A DNA stretch of 38,108 nucleotides. Origin: Chloroflexota bacterium (lineage in GTDB: Bacteria > Chloroflexota > Dehalococcoidia > JACQUA01). The notes under the pieces are model-generated. The model saw only the letters and a program-made list of their open reading frames with translations, did not search any database and was not told the origin of the DNA. Position 1 is the stretch's first letter. The number at the start of each line of letters is the position of its first letter. The position numbers and the translations under genes were made by a program. Of this stretch, positions 7,681 through 15,629 are shown in pieces. The stretch is from positions 1 through 38,108 of the forward strand of contig JACQUA010000229.1 of the NCBI GenBank assembly GCA_016210565.1. Direction: 5' to 3'.

Positions 7681-8073
7681 TCAGGGAGAAACCGGGGCAA
7701 GAGAGGCGGGTTGCGGGCTTCCCTGTAAAAGCCTCGTGAAGAAATTCAACAGGATCAGCGCTGACGGACCCGCACACCTAACTGGTTTGCGCAGGCAAAG
7801 GGGTTTAATCTCCTTCCAGGCGCTTTCCAACTCAGGATGCCGCTTAATGAATACGAATTCGAACTCATCTATTTCCAGGCCGACTATTTCACCACTGGCA
7901 AGGCTCACCCTGATCCAGACTTCCCCATTCCAATCAACAGAGGTGCCAGGCAGGGCTTTGGCCGGCCTCAAAAAGAGCGTATCCTCATCTTCATGGTAGA
8001 CCAGCCGGAAGTCCCCTACGTTGCGTAGAGTACCAAAATCTATTTTGATTTGAGGAACTGCAGTCTCTGTCAT
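7681..8073 (-). CDS. DUF2283-like small protein, probable antitoxin
   Basis: This protein of about 130 residues is read from the ATG at 8073, whose ATGA overlaps the stop of the upstream gene. An upstream in-frame start at 8118 would lie deep inside that gene. The pattern VYHEDEDTLFLRP, then SVDWNGEVWIRV, then GEIVGLEIDEFE resembles DUF2283, a fold commonly found as the second gene of toxin-antitoxin pairs with small RNase toxins. The last 30 or so residues run into the element end and probably add nothing to the fold. By family and coupling this is the likely antitoxin of the gene at 8070-8408. It would act in the cytoplasm, presumably by binding its partner and its own promoter. Confidence 0.72.
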   Translation of the reverse strand: MTETAVPQIKIDFGTLRNVGDFRLVYHEDEDTLFLRPAKALPGTSVDWNGEVWIRVSLASGEIVGLEIDEFEFVFIKRHPELESAWKEIKPLCLRKPVRCAGPSALILLNFFTRLLQGSPQPASLAPVSP

Positions 8074-8408
8074 TTTCCTGACCATATCAAGATATCCCCT
8101 TTCCGTTGTCCCTGGCATGGAAAAGCGGTGACCACGTAACCCTTGCTGCTTTTGCCCCGACTTTGACGATACTCAACTACTACCCTGAGATATTGTAGCT
8201 GATATGGTGGTGGCAGGACAAATGGCTTGTAGATCACCCGCTTGCCGGGGTTCCGGCCATCCTGATAAACCTGGTACGGCTTTTCGATCGCGTCCTTAAC
8301 GTATGACTGGCAAGCCTTCATTTCCGGGTGTTCCGCCACTATGTGGTTTTCCCACGTCTGTTTCGTGCAGATGACAACTGACCCGTCTTTGTCTTTGCAT
8401 CGAAACAT
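8070..8408 (-). CDS. Small HPE-motif nuclease-like protein, probable toxin
   Basis: This 112-residue protein shows the layout of a small RNase-like family: TWENHIVAEHPEM, then a variable middle, then YLRVVVEY and YVVTAFP. The paired histidines and the central beta sheet recall the PBECR/RelE/EndoU/barnase-like nucleases. I cannot assign the exact family. It precedes and overlaps (ATGA) a DUF2283-like gene, an arrangement typical of toxin-first toxin-antitoxin operons. It lies inside integrated element 1, downstream of the NYN gene and separated from it by a hairpin that may end the NYN transcript. No clear ribosome site is visible before the ATG. Confidence 0.7.
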   Translation of the reverse strand: MFRCKDKDGSVVICTKQTWENHIVAEHPEMKACQSYVKDAIEKPYQVYQDGRNPGKRVIYKPFVLPPPYQLQYLRVVVEYRQSRGKSSKGYVVTAFPCQGQRKGDILIWSGK

Positions 8409-8496
8409 TTTGGCGAAACAGCTATGTCAGCACTTAATTTACAGTAACGATGTCTTGACCCACTTGATTTTGGCTATCCATAGCCACTCTTGTCAA

Positions 8497-8517
8497 AGGC
8501 CAGGCATTCGCTGGCCT
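8497..8517 (-). terminator. Candidate terminator hairpin after the element-1 NYN gene
   Basis: A 7-bp stem, AGGCCAG with CTGGCCT around a seven-base loop, is followed on the minus strand by TTTG. It lies 26 bases beyond the NYN stop and just upstream of the toxin-antitoxin pair. The T tract is short, so efficiency is uncertain. Confidence 0.4.
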
Positions 8518-8542
8518 GGGGAATCGTCGGGAAAAGGCCTGA

Positions 8543-9055
8543 TTATGGCCAGGGCGGACTGAGGCTATGCGGGTGCCATATACCTACCGGCAAGTGCATT
8601 TCTTTAGTCACAAGCCTTATCGGCTCCACCAAATCCGCATCGTTCGAGATGATAACAGCCATCTCATATTCTTTTCTAAAGCCATCAAATAGGAGATACG
8701 TGGCTAGATTGACATCCGAACCTTTTTCCTTCGTATCCAGCACCTTCACCATCACAGGAGCGCCACTTGCAGGATTTGCCAGGGGTCTTGACACCCGGTT
8801 GGCTCGAAACTGCCCATAGTGGATGGTAAGGTTAGGTATGGTCTTTAATGCTCGAAGGAATGTTAATTGTCTGCGACGTTGGTCGGGGTCGTATGTAGGT
8901 GGGTTCACAAGAGCGGTGAAATACCTTATGCACTGGACAGCTTGGCCTCTCGTTAACAAACGACATAGCGTTGCCAAATTTAGCCATTTATAGCAAGTAT
9001 TTCTCACGCAACCATAATAAAGGTTGAACCCATCAACATAGGCACTTATCTTCAC
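8543..9055 (-). CDS. NYN-domain (PIN-like) nuclease, copy 1, C-terminally truncated
   Basis: This 170-residue protein belongs to the NYN/LabA-like family of PIN-fold, metal-dependent RNases. Acidic active-site residues are visible: Asp8 in YVDGFN, Asp114 in KGSDVNL, and Asp139 and Asp141 in SNDADL. It is closely related along its whole catalytic part to the protein at 14878-15510. It diverges after HPH at about residue 163 and lacks the last 45 or so residues of that copy, so it looks truncated by unrelated sequence. The start is GTG at 9055 without a Shine-Dalgarno sequence. A two-hairpin leader and a strong promoter lie directly upstream. Whether it is still active is unclear, but all four acidic positions remain. 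The RNA target is unknown. Confidence 0.88.
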   Translation of the reverse strand: MKISAYVDGFNLYYGCVRNTCYKWLNLATLCRLLTRGQAVQCIRYFTALVNPPTYDPDQRRRQLTFLRALKTIPNLTIHYGQFRANRVSRPLANPASGAPVMVKVLDTKEKGSDVNLATYLLFDGFRKEYEMAVIISNDADLVEPIRLVTKEMHLPVGIWHPHSLSPPWP

Positions 9056-9122
9056 CGGGCAAAAAAGCGCCAGGCCACCCGAAGGTGGCCTAGCTCCCTG
9101 CCGGCGAAGCGACAGGGGAGGT
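9056..9122 (-). ncRNA. Structured 5' leader of NYN copy 1 (two hairpins)
   Basis: The whole predicted leader, about 67 nt, consists of two hairpins. Hairpin B has arms CCCTG at 9096-9100 and CAGGG at 9113-9117, extendable by two pairs past a bulge, and encloses CCGGCGAAGCGA (plus strand). Hairpin A has an 8-bp stem, 9072-9079 with 9084-9091, and a UUCG tetraloop on the minus strand. It is followed by a run of six U and then the start codon. The arrangement is repeated at 15511-15577 with different stems but preserved pairing. Hairpin A plus the U run looks like a terminator or attenuator. Confidence 0.7.
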
Positions 9123-9128
9123 TCTCAA

Positions 9129-9158
9129 ATAGTAACACCCCTTGTACGATTCTGTCAA
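9129..9158 (-). promoter_or_regulatory. Promoter of NYN copy 1: TTGACA-N18-TACTAT
   Basis: On the minus strand, TTGACA (9158-9153) and TACTAT (9134-9129) are 18 bases apart, with a predicted start near 9122. The same two hexamers with the same spacing precede NYN copy 2. Confidence 0.75.
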
Positions 9159-9500
9159 CTATCGTTGTCGATCTGTCGATAGGCAACGACAGCCTGCGTT
9201 TTCAGATATAAAACAGTGATTCGCCGTCTGCCAAAAAAGCGCCTGTGTATGTGGCAGGGTTACCAGCGTCGGGGCGTGACAAAGAGTTGGTTTGCAAAAA
9301 CGTTGGCAACAACTCACGTTGATTTAGACAGGGCTAGATAGTAATTCCACATTGCAATCAGGATGGCAGTGAAGTAGCCGTAGCGACAGGGCTTGCCCCT
9401 GTCGTTCCCGTTGACAACCGCTGCGCGGTGGCCTTCCATTAATGCCGTCTTGAAGGCTAATTGGAATAAGTAGCGCACAACGATACTGAGGCTCCTGGGG
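9159..9500. other. Gap with element-end motif and R6 repeat, no gene
   Basis: CAGATATAAAACAG at 9203-9216 matches the motif found at both element left ends, so an older element boundary may lie here. R6, a hairpin built on CGTAGCGACAGGG...CCCTGTCG, is at 9378-9405. An 80-codon open frame on the minus strand between 9314 and 9556 overlaps the giant protein and has no recognisable features. Confidence 0.5.
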
Positions 9501-12500
9501 TTAGTTATAGAAGGCATCCCTGAGCCCAACGCGCATCTGGGCAATAAAAAGGGCATCAGTCATATCAATCTTGTCCCCGCCTTCGTGGTGTCTGGGGCTG
9601 GCCGCGTTTATGGAATTGACATCATTGTCCCCGGTCCCCAGTCCCCTTATGCCAACCCGGTACTGAGCTATGAACATCGCATCGGCAATGTTCACGACGC
9701 CATCAGCCCTGGCGTCGCCGCGCAACAGGGACAGGCTCCTGGCTGCGTCCTGGGGCATTTCGGCGCCGAGAACGTCGGAAATTGTACTGAATGAGACCTG
9801 AAGTCCGTAACTGGTGGCCGAACTGCCGCTGAGCCTGGGGGTGACCTGTACCAGGGTAACGGGCGGCTGGGGATTGGCGCTCACCTGGATTCCGTTGAAC
9901 ATTGCCTTCCCGGTATCGTTGCGTATATTCGTTGTGAGGCTTCCGGCAAAGGCTCCGTATCCTGTGACCTCCAGGACGCTGATGCCGCTCTTGTCAAAGC
10001 TGACGGTACCGTCGAAGGCGCCTATGCCCCGGGCTGCGGGCACATCGGCCCCGGTTGACGGGTTGATTATCCGGCTGATTCTTACATCCAGCCTGGCGAT
10101 GCCATCGCTCCCCACCACCGGGACCAGCGTAACTACTGACTGGGTCGAGACGATTCGAGTCGTCCCATTTACCGGCGTGGCCGGAATGGGTGCGCCGTTG
10201 GCGTCCACCAGCGAGTTGACGGTTACGGTCAACGGGGTAGAAGCCCCGACAGTCCCCTGGGCGCTGACCGACAGGTAGGCTACGATGATGTCCCCTTTCG
10301 GCCCGGGGTTCTGGACCTGGTAGCCGTTGAAGACCGCCTGGCCGGCAGTATTGTTGATGTTCGAGGCGGCTGTGGAGTTGAAAGGCTCCGGTCCCCCGAG
10401 CAGCTCAAGAGCCCTGATGACCGCGGTGTCGTAGCCAATGGTGACATCATAGCCGCCCAGTCCGGCTGAGGCAGTGACGTTCTTGACGATAACAGGGATT
10501 TGGACCGTTCCGGCCACGGAAACATCCCTGGAGACTGCCTGCACATACGTTCCGGCTGGGGGTGTGGGCGTCGGAGTGGGCGGAGGCGGAGGTGGAGTGG
10601 TCGGCGCTGGCGTCGGCGACGGCGTGGGCGTGGCCGTCGGCGCTGGGGCGGGCGATGGGGCGGGACTGCCGACTGGTGTGGCTGTTGGGCTGGGTGGGAC
10701 TGTTGGACTGGCGGTGGGTGATGGGGTTGGGGTTGCCGTTGGGGTTGGTTCAATGATGGCGGCGGACCATATTTTGACATAGTCGGCATACATCCAGCCT
10801 CCCCCACTGCTCCCCTGCCAGGCCTCGGAGACCATCCTGAAGGGGAGCGACACGGAAGGAACGTTGGTGGTAATGGTCGCTTTCTTGAAGCCATCAATGT
10901 ACAGTTCCGCCGCGCCGGCCTGCCAGGCGATCTTATAAGTGTGGAAACTCTGCTTCGAATCGTTGGGAGGGTCGAGGGTGATCGTCTTCTGGGTCAGGTT
11001 GCCATTGGACTTGGCGGCGAAGGTGAGCAGAGATGGATAGAATCCGCCGGTGCTGTCATGGAGCCAGACGCCGTTGTTGCCTCCCGCGTTGAGGTTGTAG
11101 CGGTAAGGCGGCGGCGAAGAAGCCGGGGTGGCGTCCGTCCAGCCGAACTGGTTGACCGCGCCGTAGCCGTCGGTGGACCTGGCGCGGAACTCCGCCGTGC
11201 CGTACTGGAAGTTAGACTTACTGCTCAGCCCCGCAAAGCCCTCCCCCGGCGAGGACTGGCCCAGGACGCTGATCCCATCCCAACCCCTCGTCCCGGCGCC
11301 AGCTGATTCTGCTTGCCACAATGCGGAGTTGTAGCCCGTGGGCGAGGTGCTGAACTCGTCGTACTTGTCGGGTGGTGGCATGGGTGTGGGGGAAGGTGTG
11401 GAAGACGGACTTGCCGTCGGCGATGGTGACGGCGTGGGCGACGGTGTTCGTGTTGGAGTAGGTGTGGGAGCAGGTGATGGCGATAGGGCAGGCGAAGGTG
11501 ACGGGGATGGAGCATTTGTGGGTGGAGGTAGCGTAACTGTAGGACTAGGAGTTTCGGTAACAACGAAATAGGTCGTTTGGGAAACCGTCTGCCCATCCAA
11601 ACTGGCCGTGACCACTATCCGCCAGGTGCCTGGCATGATTTGGTTACCCACCCGCCATGTCCAGGAAACATTACCGGCGGAATCCGCCGCCTTTGGCGAG
11701 AGGCCCGATGCGCCGCTTGCTCCGCTGCTGTAGTACACGGTTATGGTGCACTGGGCCCCCGGCGAAGTTTTGGCTGCTAAAGTCGCTTCATCTCCCTGAT
11801 TGACAGGCGAGCTCACGGAAACGATTTGAAGCGGCATAGCAGAGGGTGACACCCCTGGCGTAGGTGTCGGCGTGGGAGTGGCAGTCTGCAGAGCAGGCGT
11901 AGGAACAGGTGTTGGTGGGGCAGTTACTACGAAGGTAGCGCTGCCCGTTGCTATGCCTGGTGCACTGGCCGGACCATACCAAAATATTAGCTGGGCTGGT
12001 CCCTCAAGAATGCCCTGCGGTGGTATTCTCATAAGACCACCTACTCTACCGGTCTCACTCACCTGGACTACAGCCGGTATTGTCTCCAGGACCTGGCCAT
12101 TCAAAGTCACTGAAATAAGATGGCCCGGGGTGTAATCAGAGGCCCAGAAGGCTACCAGGGTACCCGGGGGGGCACTGGTCGGAGTGAAATTCAGTGGTGC
12201 GCGTAAAATTTCAAAGGCTTGATAGGCAGGGGCGCCAGTGATGCCAATCACCACAAGGTTGTATCTTCCCGGAGCGGCCCAACTAGGGGACGAGACGGTG
12301 GCTATCCAGGAGCCGCTAGAGGTAGCCCAAATGCCGCTGGCTAGCACCCCGCTGAATGGGCCAGGGTTGGAAGCGTTTAGAGCCCCCCCGTCACCAAAGT
12401 TTACCTCCAAATCCTTTTCGTTAGCGGCAAAGCCCGAGCCCTTCATGGTAATGGTAGTGCCTGGCAACCCCCTGGATGGGTTTATAGTCACAAAGGGAGT

Positions 12501-14237
12501 GACAACCATAGCTTTCGCAGTCCCCGTGCCCCCGGCACCCCATACTGGCCCGGTGTTTGGAAATGCAGTTCGAGCGCCTGCCGCTCTTGTTGAGAATAGG
12601 GCCCCATTAGTGCCGCCCACTACATATATCTCAACTCCCTGGGTTATCAAACCCTGCGAGCCAGCTCTGTCCGGCATGATGAAAGATGCCGACCAGTTTC
12701 CAAGGCCATCAGCGACTGTGGTAGCTACGGCCGAACCGGCGATTGAAGGGGTGGTCCAGTCCCGCTGACCGTTCGTGGATGCGAGATAGGCGGTGACGGC
12801 TTCATCAGGCGCCCAGGGAACAGTACCATTGCCAACGGCTATGGTAGCGCCCACGATTGTTGTCTGGGACGAGATGGTGGTAGTCACACTCAGATCGACC
12901 GGCCCCGGCGGTGGCGTGAAGCTTTTCAGCGATAGGCTGTGGTACACGCCACCGGCGACGGCCGTCATCCCACTCAGACCGTACACCTGGACCGGGATGT
13001 GGCTTTCGGTGGTGGTGCCGTTGCCCAGTTGGCCAAGGTAATTTTGCCCCCAGGCCCGGACGGTCCCGTCGGACTTCACGGCTAGACTGTGGTTCCCGCC
13101 GCCAGCGATGGCGGTCATCCCGGTTAGACCGGTCACTTGAACCGGCGTCGAACTTCTGGTGGTGGTGCCGTTGCCGAGTTGTCCAGAAGAATTCAACCCC
13201 CAGGCCCAGACGGTGCCGTCGGACTTCATGGCCAGACTGTGGTTATCGCCGCCAGCCATGGCGGTCACCCCGCTGAGACCGGACACCTGAACCGGCGTAG
13301 AGCTGTTGGCGTTACCGCCGTTGCCCAGTTGGCCATAGTCACCCCGCCCCCAGGCCCAGACGCTGCCGTCGGACTTCATGGCCAAACTGTGGCTGGTGCC
13401 CCCAGCGATGCCGGTCACCCCGCTGAGGCCGGTCACCTGAACCGGCGTAGATCTGTCGGTGGTGGTGCCGTCGCCCAGTTGGCCAAGGTAATTTTCCCCC
13501 CACGCCCAGACGCTACCGTCGGACTTAAGAGCCAGGCTGTGGTGCCCGCCGCCAGCGATGGCGGTCACCCCGGTTACATTGGATACCTGAATCGGCGTCA
13601 ACCTGTTAGTAGTAGTGCCGTTGCCCAGTTGGCCATAGTCACCGCGCCCCCAGGCCCAGACGCTGCCGTCTGACTTCAGCGCCAGGCTGTGGCTGGTGCC
13701 GCCAGCGATGCCCGTCACCCCGGTAAGACTGGACACCTGAACCGGCGTAGAGCTGTTGGCGTTAGCGCCGTTGCCCAATTGCCCAAGGTAGTTTTGCCCC
13801 CAGGCCCGGACGGTCCCGTCGGACTTCAGGGCCAGACTGTGGTAATCGCCGCCAGCTATGGCGGTCACCCCGCTGAGGCCGGTCACTTGGACCCGGATGA
13901 GGCTGTCGGTGATGGTGCCATTGCCCAGTTGCCCGCTGTTATTATACCCCCAGGCCCAGACCTCCCCAATACTCGGCGTAGGCGTTGCTGTTGGAACGGG
14001 TGATGCTGTAGGGGATGGCGTCAGTGATGGAGACGGCGAAGGAGTAAGAGTCGCATCTTGAGGCTTGGTAAAGGCAGTCGGTAGCGGTGCTGGAATAAGC
14101 GAACCGGTGGACGCAGGAATAGAAGCAGGAGCCGGGGCCGCCTCTGCCCCACGTGCTGCGGGTATCGCTGGAACTATTACCAGGATTAGCGAGACGAGAG
14201 CCATGAATACCAGGTTCCCCTTAGGCCGCGACTTCAC
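9501..14237 (-). CDS. Giant secreted RCC1-propeller / lectin-like / cohesin / dockerin protein
   Basis: This 1578-residue protein starts at the GTG at 14237, which has GGAGGG 5 nt upstream; an ATG at 14294 lacks such a site. The order is: signal peptide (about 8-35); Pro/Thr/Ser linker; seven 50-residue RCC1-type repeats (about 91-440; VWAWG...GQLGNG...[16 protein letters not shown]), enough for one seven-bladed propeller; two or three Ig/IPT-like domains (about 445-755 and 798-898); a concanavalin-A/GH16-like lectin domain (about 957-1163, DEFSTSP...[10 protein letters not shown]); two cohesin-like domains (about 1227-1366 and 1366-1493); and a C-terminal dockerin with two calcium-loop repeats ([14 protein letters not shown] and GDKIDMTDA). 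Pro/Thr linkers separate the domains. Cohesin and dockerin on one chain suggests self-assembly or attachment of partner proteins on the cell surface. No enzyme active site is evident. Confidence 0.88.
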   Translation of the reverse strand: MKSRPKGNLVFMALVSLILVIVPAIPAARGAEAAPAPASIPASTGSLIPAPLPTAFTKPQDATLTPSPSPSLTPSPTASPVPTATPTPSIGEVWAWGYNNSGQLGNGTITDSLIRVQVTGLSGVTAIAGGDYHSLALKSDGTVRAWGQNYLGQLGNGANANSSTPVQVSSLTGVTGIAGGTSHSLALKSDGSVWAWGRGDYGQLGNGTTTNRLTPIQVSNVTGVTAIAGGGHHSLALKSDGSVWAWGENYLGQLGDGTTTDRSTPVQVTGLSGVTGIAGGTSHSLAMKSDGSVWAWGRGDYGQLGNGGNANSSTPVQVSGLSGVTAMAGGDNHSLAMKSDGTVWAWGLNSSGQLGNGTTTRSSTPVQVTGLTGMTAIAGGGNHSLAVKSDGTVRAWGQNYLGQLGNGTTTESHIPVQVYGLSGMTAVAGGVYHSLSLKSFTPPPGPVDLSVTTTISSQTTIVGATIAVGNGTVPWAPDEAVTAYLASTNGQRDWTTPSIAGSAVATTVADGLGNWSASFIMPDRAGSQGLITQGVEIYVVGGTNGALFSTRAAGARTAFPNTGPVWGAGGTGTAKAMVVTPFVTINPSRGLPGTTITMKGSGFAANEKDLEVNFGDGGALNASNPGPFSGVLASGIWATSSGSWIATVSSPSWAAPGRYNLVVIGITGAPAYQAFEILRAPLNFTPTSAPPGTLVAFWASDYTPGHLISVTLNGQVLETIPAVVQVSETGRVGGLMRIPPQGILEGPAQLIFWYGPASAPGIATGSATFVVTAPPTPVPTPALQTATPTPTPTPGVSPSAMPLQIVSVSSPVNQGDEATLAAKTSPGAQCTITVYYSSGASGASGLSPKAADSAGNVSWTWRVGNQIMPGTWRIVVTASLDGQTVSQTTYFVVTETPSPTVTLPPPTNAPSPSPSPALSPSPAPTPTPTRTPSPTPSPSPTASPSSTPSPTPMPPPDKYDEFSTSPTGYNSALWQAESAGAGTRGWDGISVLGQSSPGEGFAGLSSKSNFQYGTAEFRARSTDGYGAVNQFGWTDATPASSPPPYRYNLNAGGNNGVWLHDSTGGFYPSLLTFAAKSNGNLTQKTITLDPPNDSKQSFHTYKIAWQAGAAELYIDGFKKATITTNVPSVSLPFRMVSEAWQGSSGGGWMYADYVKIWSAAIIEPTPTATPTPSPTASPTVPPSPTATPVGSPAPSPAPAPTATPTPSPTPAPTTPPPPPPTPTPTPPAGTYVQAVSRDVSVAGTVQIPVIVKNVTASAGLGGYDVTIGYDTAVIRALELLGGPEPFNSTAASNINNTAGQAVFNGYQVQNPGPKGDIIVAYLSVSAQGTVGASTPLTVTVNSLVDANGAPIPATPVNGTTRIVSTQSVVTLVPVVGSDGIARLDVRISRIINPSTGADVPAARGIGAFDGTVSFDKSGISVLEVTGYGAFAGSLTTNIRNDTGKAMFNGIQVSANPQPPVTLVQVTPRLSGSSATSYGLQVSFSTISDVLGAEMPQDAARSLSLLRGDARADGVVNIADAMFIAQYRVGIRGLGTGDNDVNSINAASPRHHEGGDKIDMTDALFIAQMRVGLRDAFYN
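12920..13965 (-). repeat. Seven tandem 150-bp RCC1 coding repeats
   Basis: Seven in-frame units of 150 bp encode the RCC1 propeller. Units 2 and 7, and units 3 and 5, share long stretches such as [10 protein letters not shown] and [11 protein letters not shown]. This points to duplication of two-unit blocks or recombination between units. Confidence 0.9.
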
Positions 14238-14358
14238 TATGTCCCTCCGTTGGTATGCCGGGATCCCCAGGTGTTTGGCGATTTTCGAGGGCATTTGGAC
14301 CTGGGTAGTTTATTGCTGATGCACCATCCAGGTCAGCTTCTGCCCACGAACCTTCCTT

Positions 14359-14387
14359 ATTATACCCCTATTTGCCTGCCAGGGGAA
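14359..14387 (-). promoter_or_regulatory. Probable promoter of the giant RCC1 gene
   Basis: On the minus strand a perfect TATAAT (14364-14359) is preceded at 17 bases by TTCCCC (14387-14382). The predicted leader is about 115 nt. It lies immediately beside the integrase remnant. Confidence 0.45.
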
Positions 14388-14400
14388 GTGTGCGGGCCCC

Positions 14401-14568
14401 GAGATTGTTCAAGAACGCCTGGGCCATTCCAGCATACAGATCACCCTTGATACCTATAGCCACGTGACGCCGGGACTCCAGGCTGGCGCCGCCGTGAAGT
14501 TTGATGAAGGTTTGGGCCTGGGTGTACAATGTGAAGGTGAAAAAGGGGTCCTCGTAAAAAAGGATTAG
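14401..14568 (+). pseudogene. Tyrosine recombinase C-terminal remnant (element 1)
   Basis: An in-frame stretch of 55 codons reads EIVQERLGHSSIQITLDTYS, then HVTPGLQAGAAVKFDEG, ending in a TAG at 14566-14568. This is the last part of a phage-type integrase: the conserved LGHSS box and the tyrosine nucleophile (codon 14455-14457) are present. The arginine-bearing core and N-terminal domain are absent. Upstream the frame runs into the promoter of the RCC1 gene, so the integrase body appears to have been replaced. Just downstream lies a tRNA-Ser 5' half, the expected position for an integrase next to its attachment site. Confidence 0.8.
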
Positions 14569-14624
14569 CAGAAGAATGCCAATAACCAAGATGTCAAGTT
14601 GACGAGGCCCCGAAATCATATCCG

Positions 14625-14663
14625 GGAGGGGTGTCCGAGCGCTTTTTGGTAGCGGTCTTGAAA
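14625..14663 (+). pseudogene. Second tRNA-Ser 5' half (internal attachment site)
   Basis: This stretch matches 15841-15879 except for three bases in the D-arm region, and the match again ends after the anticodon loop CTTGAAA. The 90 bases upstream, including the integrase end and TCAAGTTGA-GAGGCCCC, match those before the complete tRNA. The bases downstream match the left end of element 1. It marks the junction between two elements integrated in tandem. Confidence 0.8.
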
Positions 14664-14877
14664 TCTGTTAGCAGGTGTGCCGGAGGGTGTTTTCAGATAC
14701 AAACCAGTGTGTTTATGTTAACCCGCAAGATCCCGTTTTGTATCTGGCGTGGCGTTCTGTGATTCCCGGTTTCGCCTGGTAGATTAGCAAGATTCCCCGT
14801 TCATTTGGATAGGGGCTGGAATTCAAAAACGGTCCCGGCGAGAACGCCAGCCAGAGGGGGGCTGACCTGTAACCGTG
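14664..14877. other. Left end of integrated element 2
   Basis: The sequence begins TCTGTTAGCAGG like element 1 and carries CAGATACAAACCAG at 14694-14707 and the inverted GTTTTGTATCTG at 14735-14746. No gene is visible before the NYN gene, whose stop is at 14878. Confidence 0.6.
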
Positions 14878-15510
14878 CTACCAGCCAGAAGGTTTGTGAA
14901 TTTCGCCTCGGGCGTCACGGAGGACATCCGGAAACTGACATGCCTTCAGCGCACCCTCGCGGATGGGCCGGTAGAATCCCGCGATGCCACGCAACTCATG
15001 GATATTCTGTCGACAGTGGGGATTAAGAATGCCCACGGCCAGTTTCAGTTCTCGTGTGGCCACCCTTATCGGCTCGGCCAGGTCGGCGTCATTCGAGACA
15101 ACAACCGCCAGCTGGCACTCTTTTCGGAACCCATCTAGCAGAAGGTATGTCGCCAGGTTTACGTCAGAGCCTTTCTCTTTGGTATCAAGAATCTCGACGG
15201 TGCGCGGCCCATTTGCCGGAGGGTCGGCTAACGGAACCCGAACCCTATGCGTTCGGAACTGGCCGTAATGGACGGACAAGTTCGGAATGGTTCTCAAAGC
15301 GCGGAGGAATATTTCCTGGCGGGTCCGCTGTTGGGGGTCATCGGGGCGAGGTACCACCAGTGCGGTAAAATACCTGATACGCTGTATTTCATGGCCGGGT
15401 AGCAGCATCCGGCACAGCTTCCCCAGGTCGAGCCATTTGTAGGGAGTGCCCTTTACGCAGCCATAATAGAGATTGAATCCGTCCACGTAGACATTTGTCT
15501 GTGTCTTCAT
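14878..15510 (-). CDS. NYN-domain (PIN-like) nuclease, copy 2, full length
   Basis: This 210-residue protein is the complete version of the NYN nuclease at 8543-9055. Active-site acids are Asp10 (YVDGFN), Asp117 (KGSDVNL), and Asp141 and Asp143 (SNDADL). The C-terminal part (GILNPHCRQNI...FPDVLRDARGEIHKP) is present, unlike in copy 1. NYN proteins are PIN-fold RNases that cut structured RNAs such as tRNA or mRNA. The target here is unknown. The ATG at 15510 lacks a Shine-Dalgarno sequence and is preceded by a two-hairpin leader and a TTGACA-N18-TACTAT promoter. In element 2 this is the only intact gene, divergent from the integrase remnant, so it may be the core cargo of the element. Self-cleavage of the leader is a possible mode of control, but this is inference. 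Confidence 0.9.
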   Translation of the reverse strand: MKTQTNVYVDGFNLYYGCVKGTPYKWLDLGKLCRMLLPGHEIQRIRYFTALVVPRPDDPQQRTRQEIFLRALRTIPNLSVHYGQFRTHRVRVPLADPPANGPRTVEILDTKEKGSDVNLATYLLLDGFRKECQLAVVVSNDADLAEPIRVATRELKLAVGILNPHCRQNIHELRGIAGFYRPIREGALKACQFPDVLRDARGEIHKPSGW

Positions 15511-15577
15511 CGCGCAAACAAGAACGGGCAGTCCGCAGACTGCCCGCGACTCCGCCGGCGAACCGAACGGAGGAAGT
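15511..15577 (-). ncRNA. Structured 5' leader of NYN copy 2 (two hairpins)
   Basis: Hairpin B has arms CTCCG at 15550-15554 and CGGAG at 15568-15572 around CCGGCGAACCGAA (plus strand), nearly the same loop as copy 1. Hairpin A has a 9-bp stem, 15525-15533 with 15538-15546, and a UGCG loop on the minus strand. It is followed by a U-rich stretch and the ATG. Both stems differ in sequence from copy 1 but pair perfectly, while the hairpin-B loop is conserved. No Shine-Dalgarno is present. The predicted length of about 67 nt equals that of copy 1. Confidence 0.72.
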
Positions 15578-15583
15578 GACTAC

Positions 15584-15613
15584 ATAGTAGCATGGGTTCC
15601 GACACCCTGTCAA
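15584..15613 (-). promoter_or_regulatory. Promoter of NYN copy 2: TTGACA-N18-TACTAT
   Basis: On the minus strand TTGACA (15613-15608) and TACTAT (15589-15584) are spaced by 18 bases, exactly as for copy 1. The spacers themselves are only partly alike, so the hexamers are conserved against a changing background. Confidence 0.75.
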
Positions 15614-15629
15614 GCCGGATGTGTCGATG

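Noticed and set aside
9314..9556. 80-codon minus-strand frame next to the giant gene
   Set aside because: It overlaps the 3' end of the RCC1 protein gene, includes an R6 repeat, and shows no domain features.
9814..14003. Many long plus-strand open frames opposite the RCC1/cohesin gene
   Set aside because: They are low-complexity Gly/Val/Arg or repeat-like translations mirroring the minus-strand gene, with no ribosome sites or recognisable folds.
14238..14294. ATG at 14294 as start of the giant RCC1 protein
   Set aside because: No ribosome site, whereas the GTG at 14237 has GGAGGG at ideal spacing just before the signal peptide.
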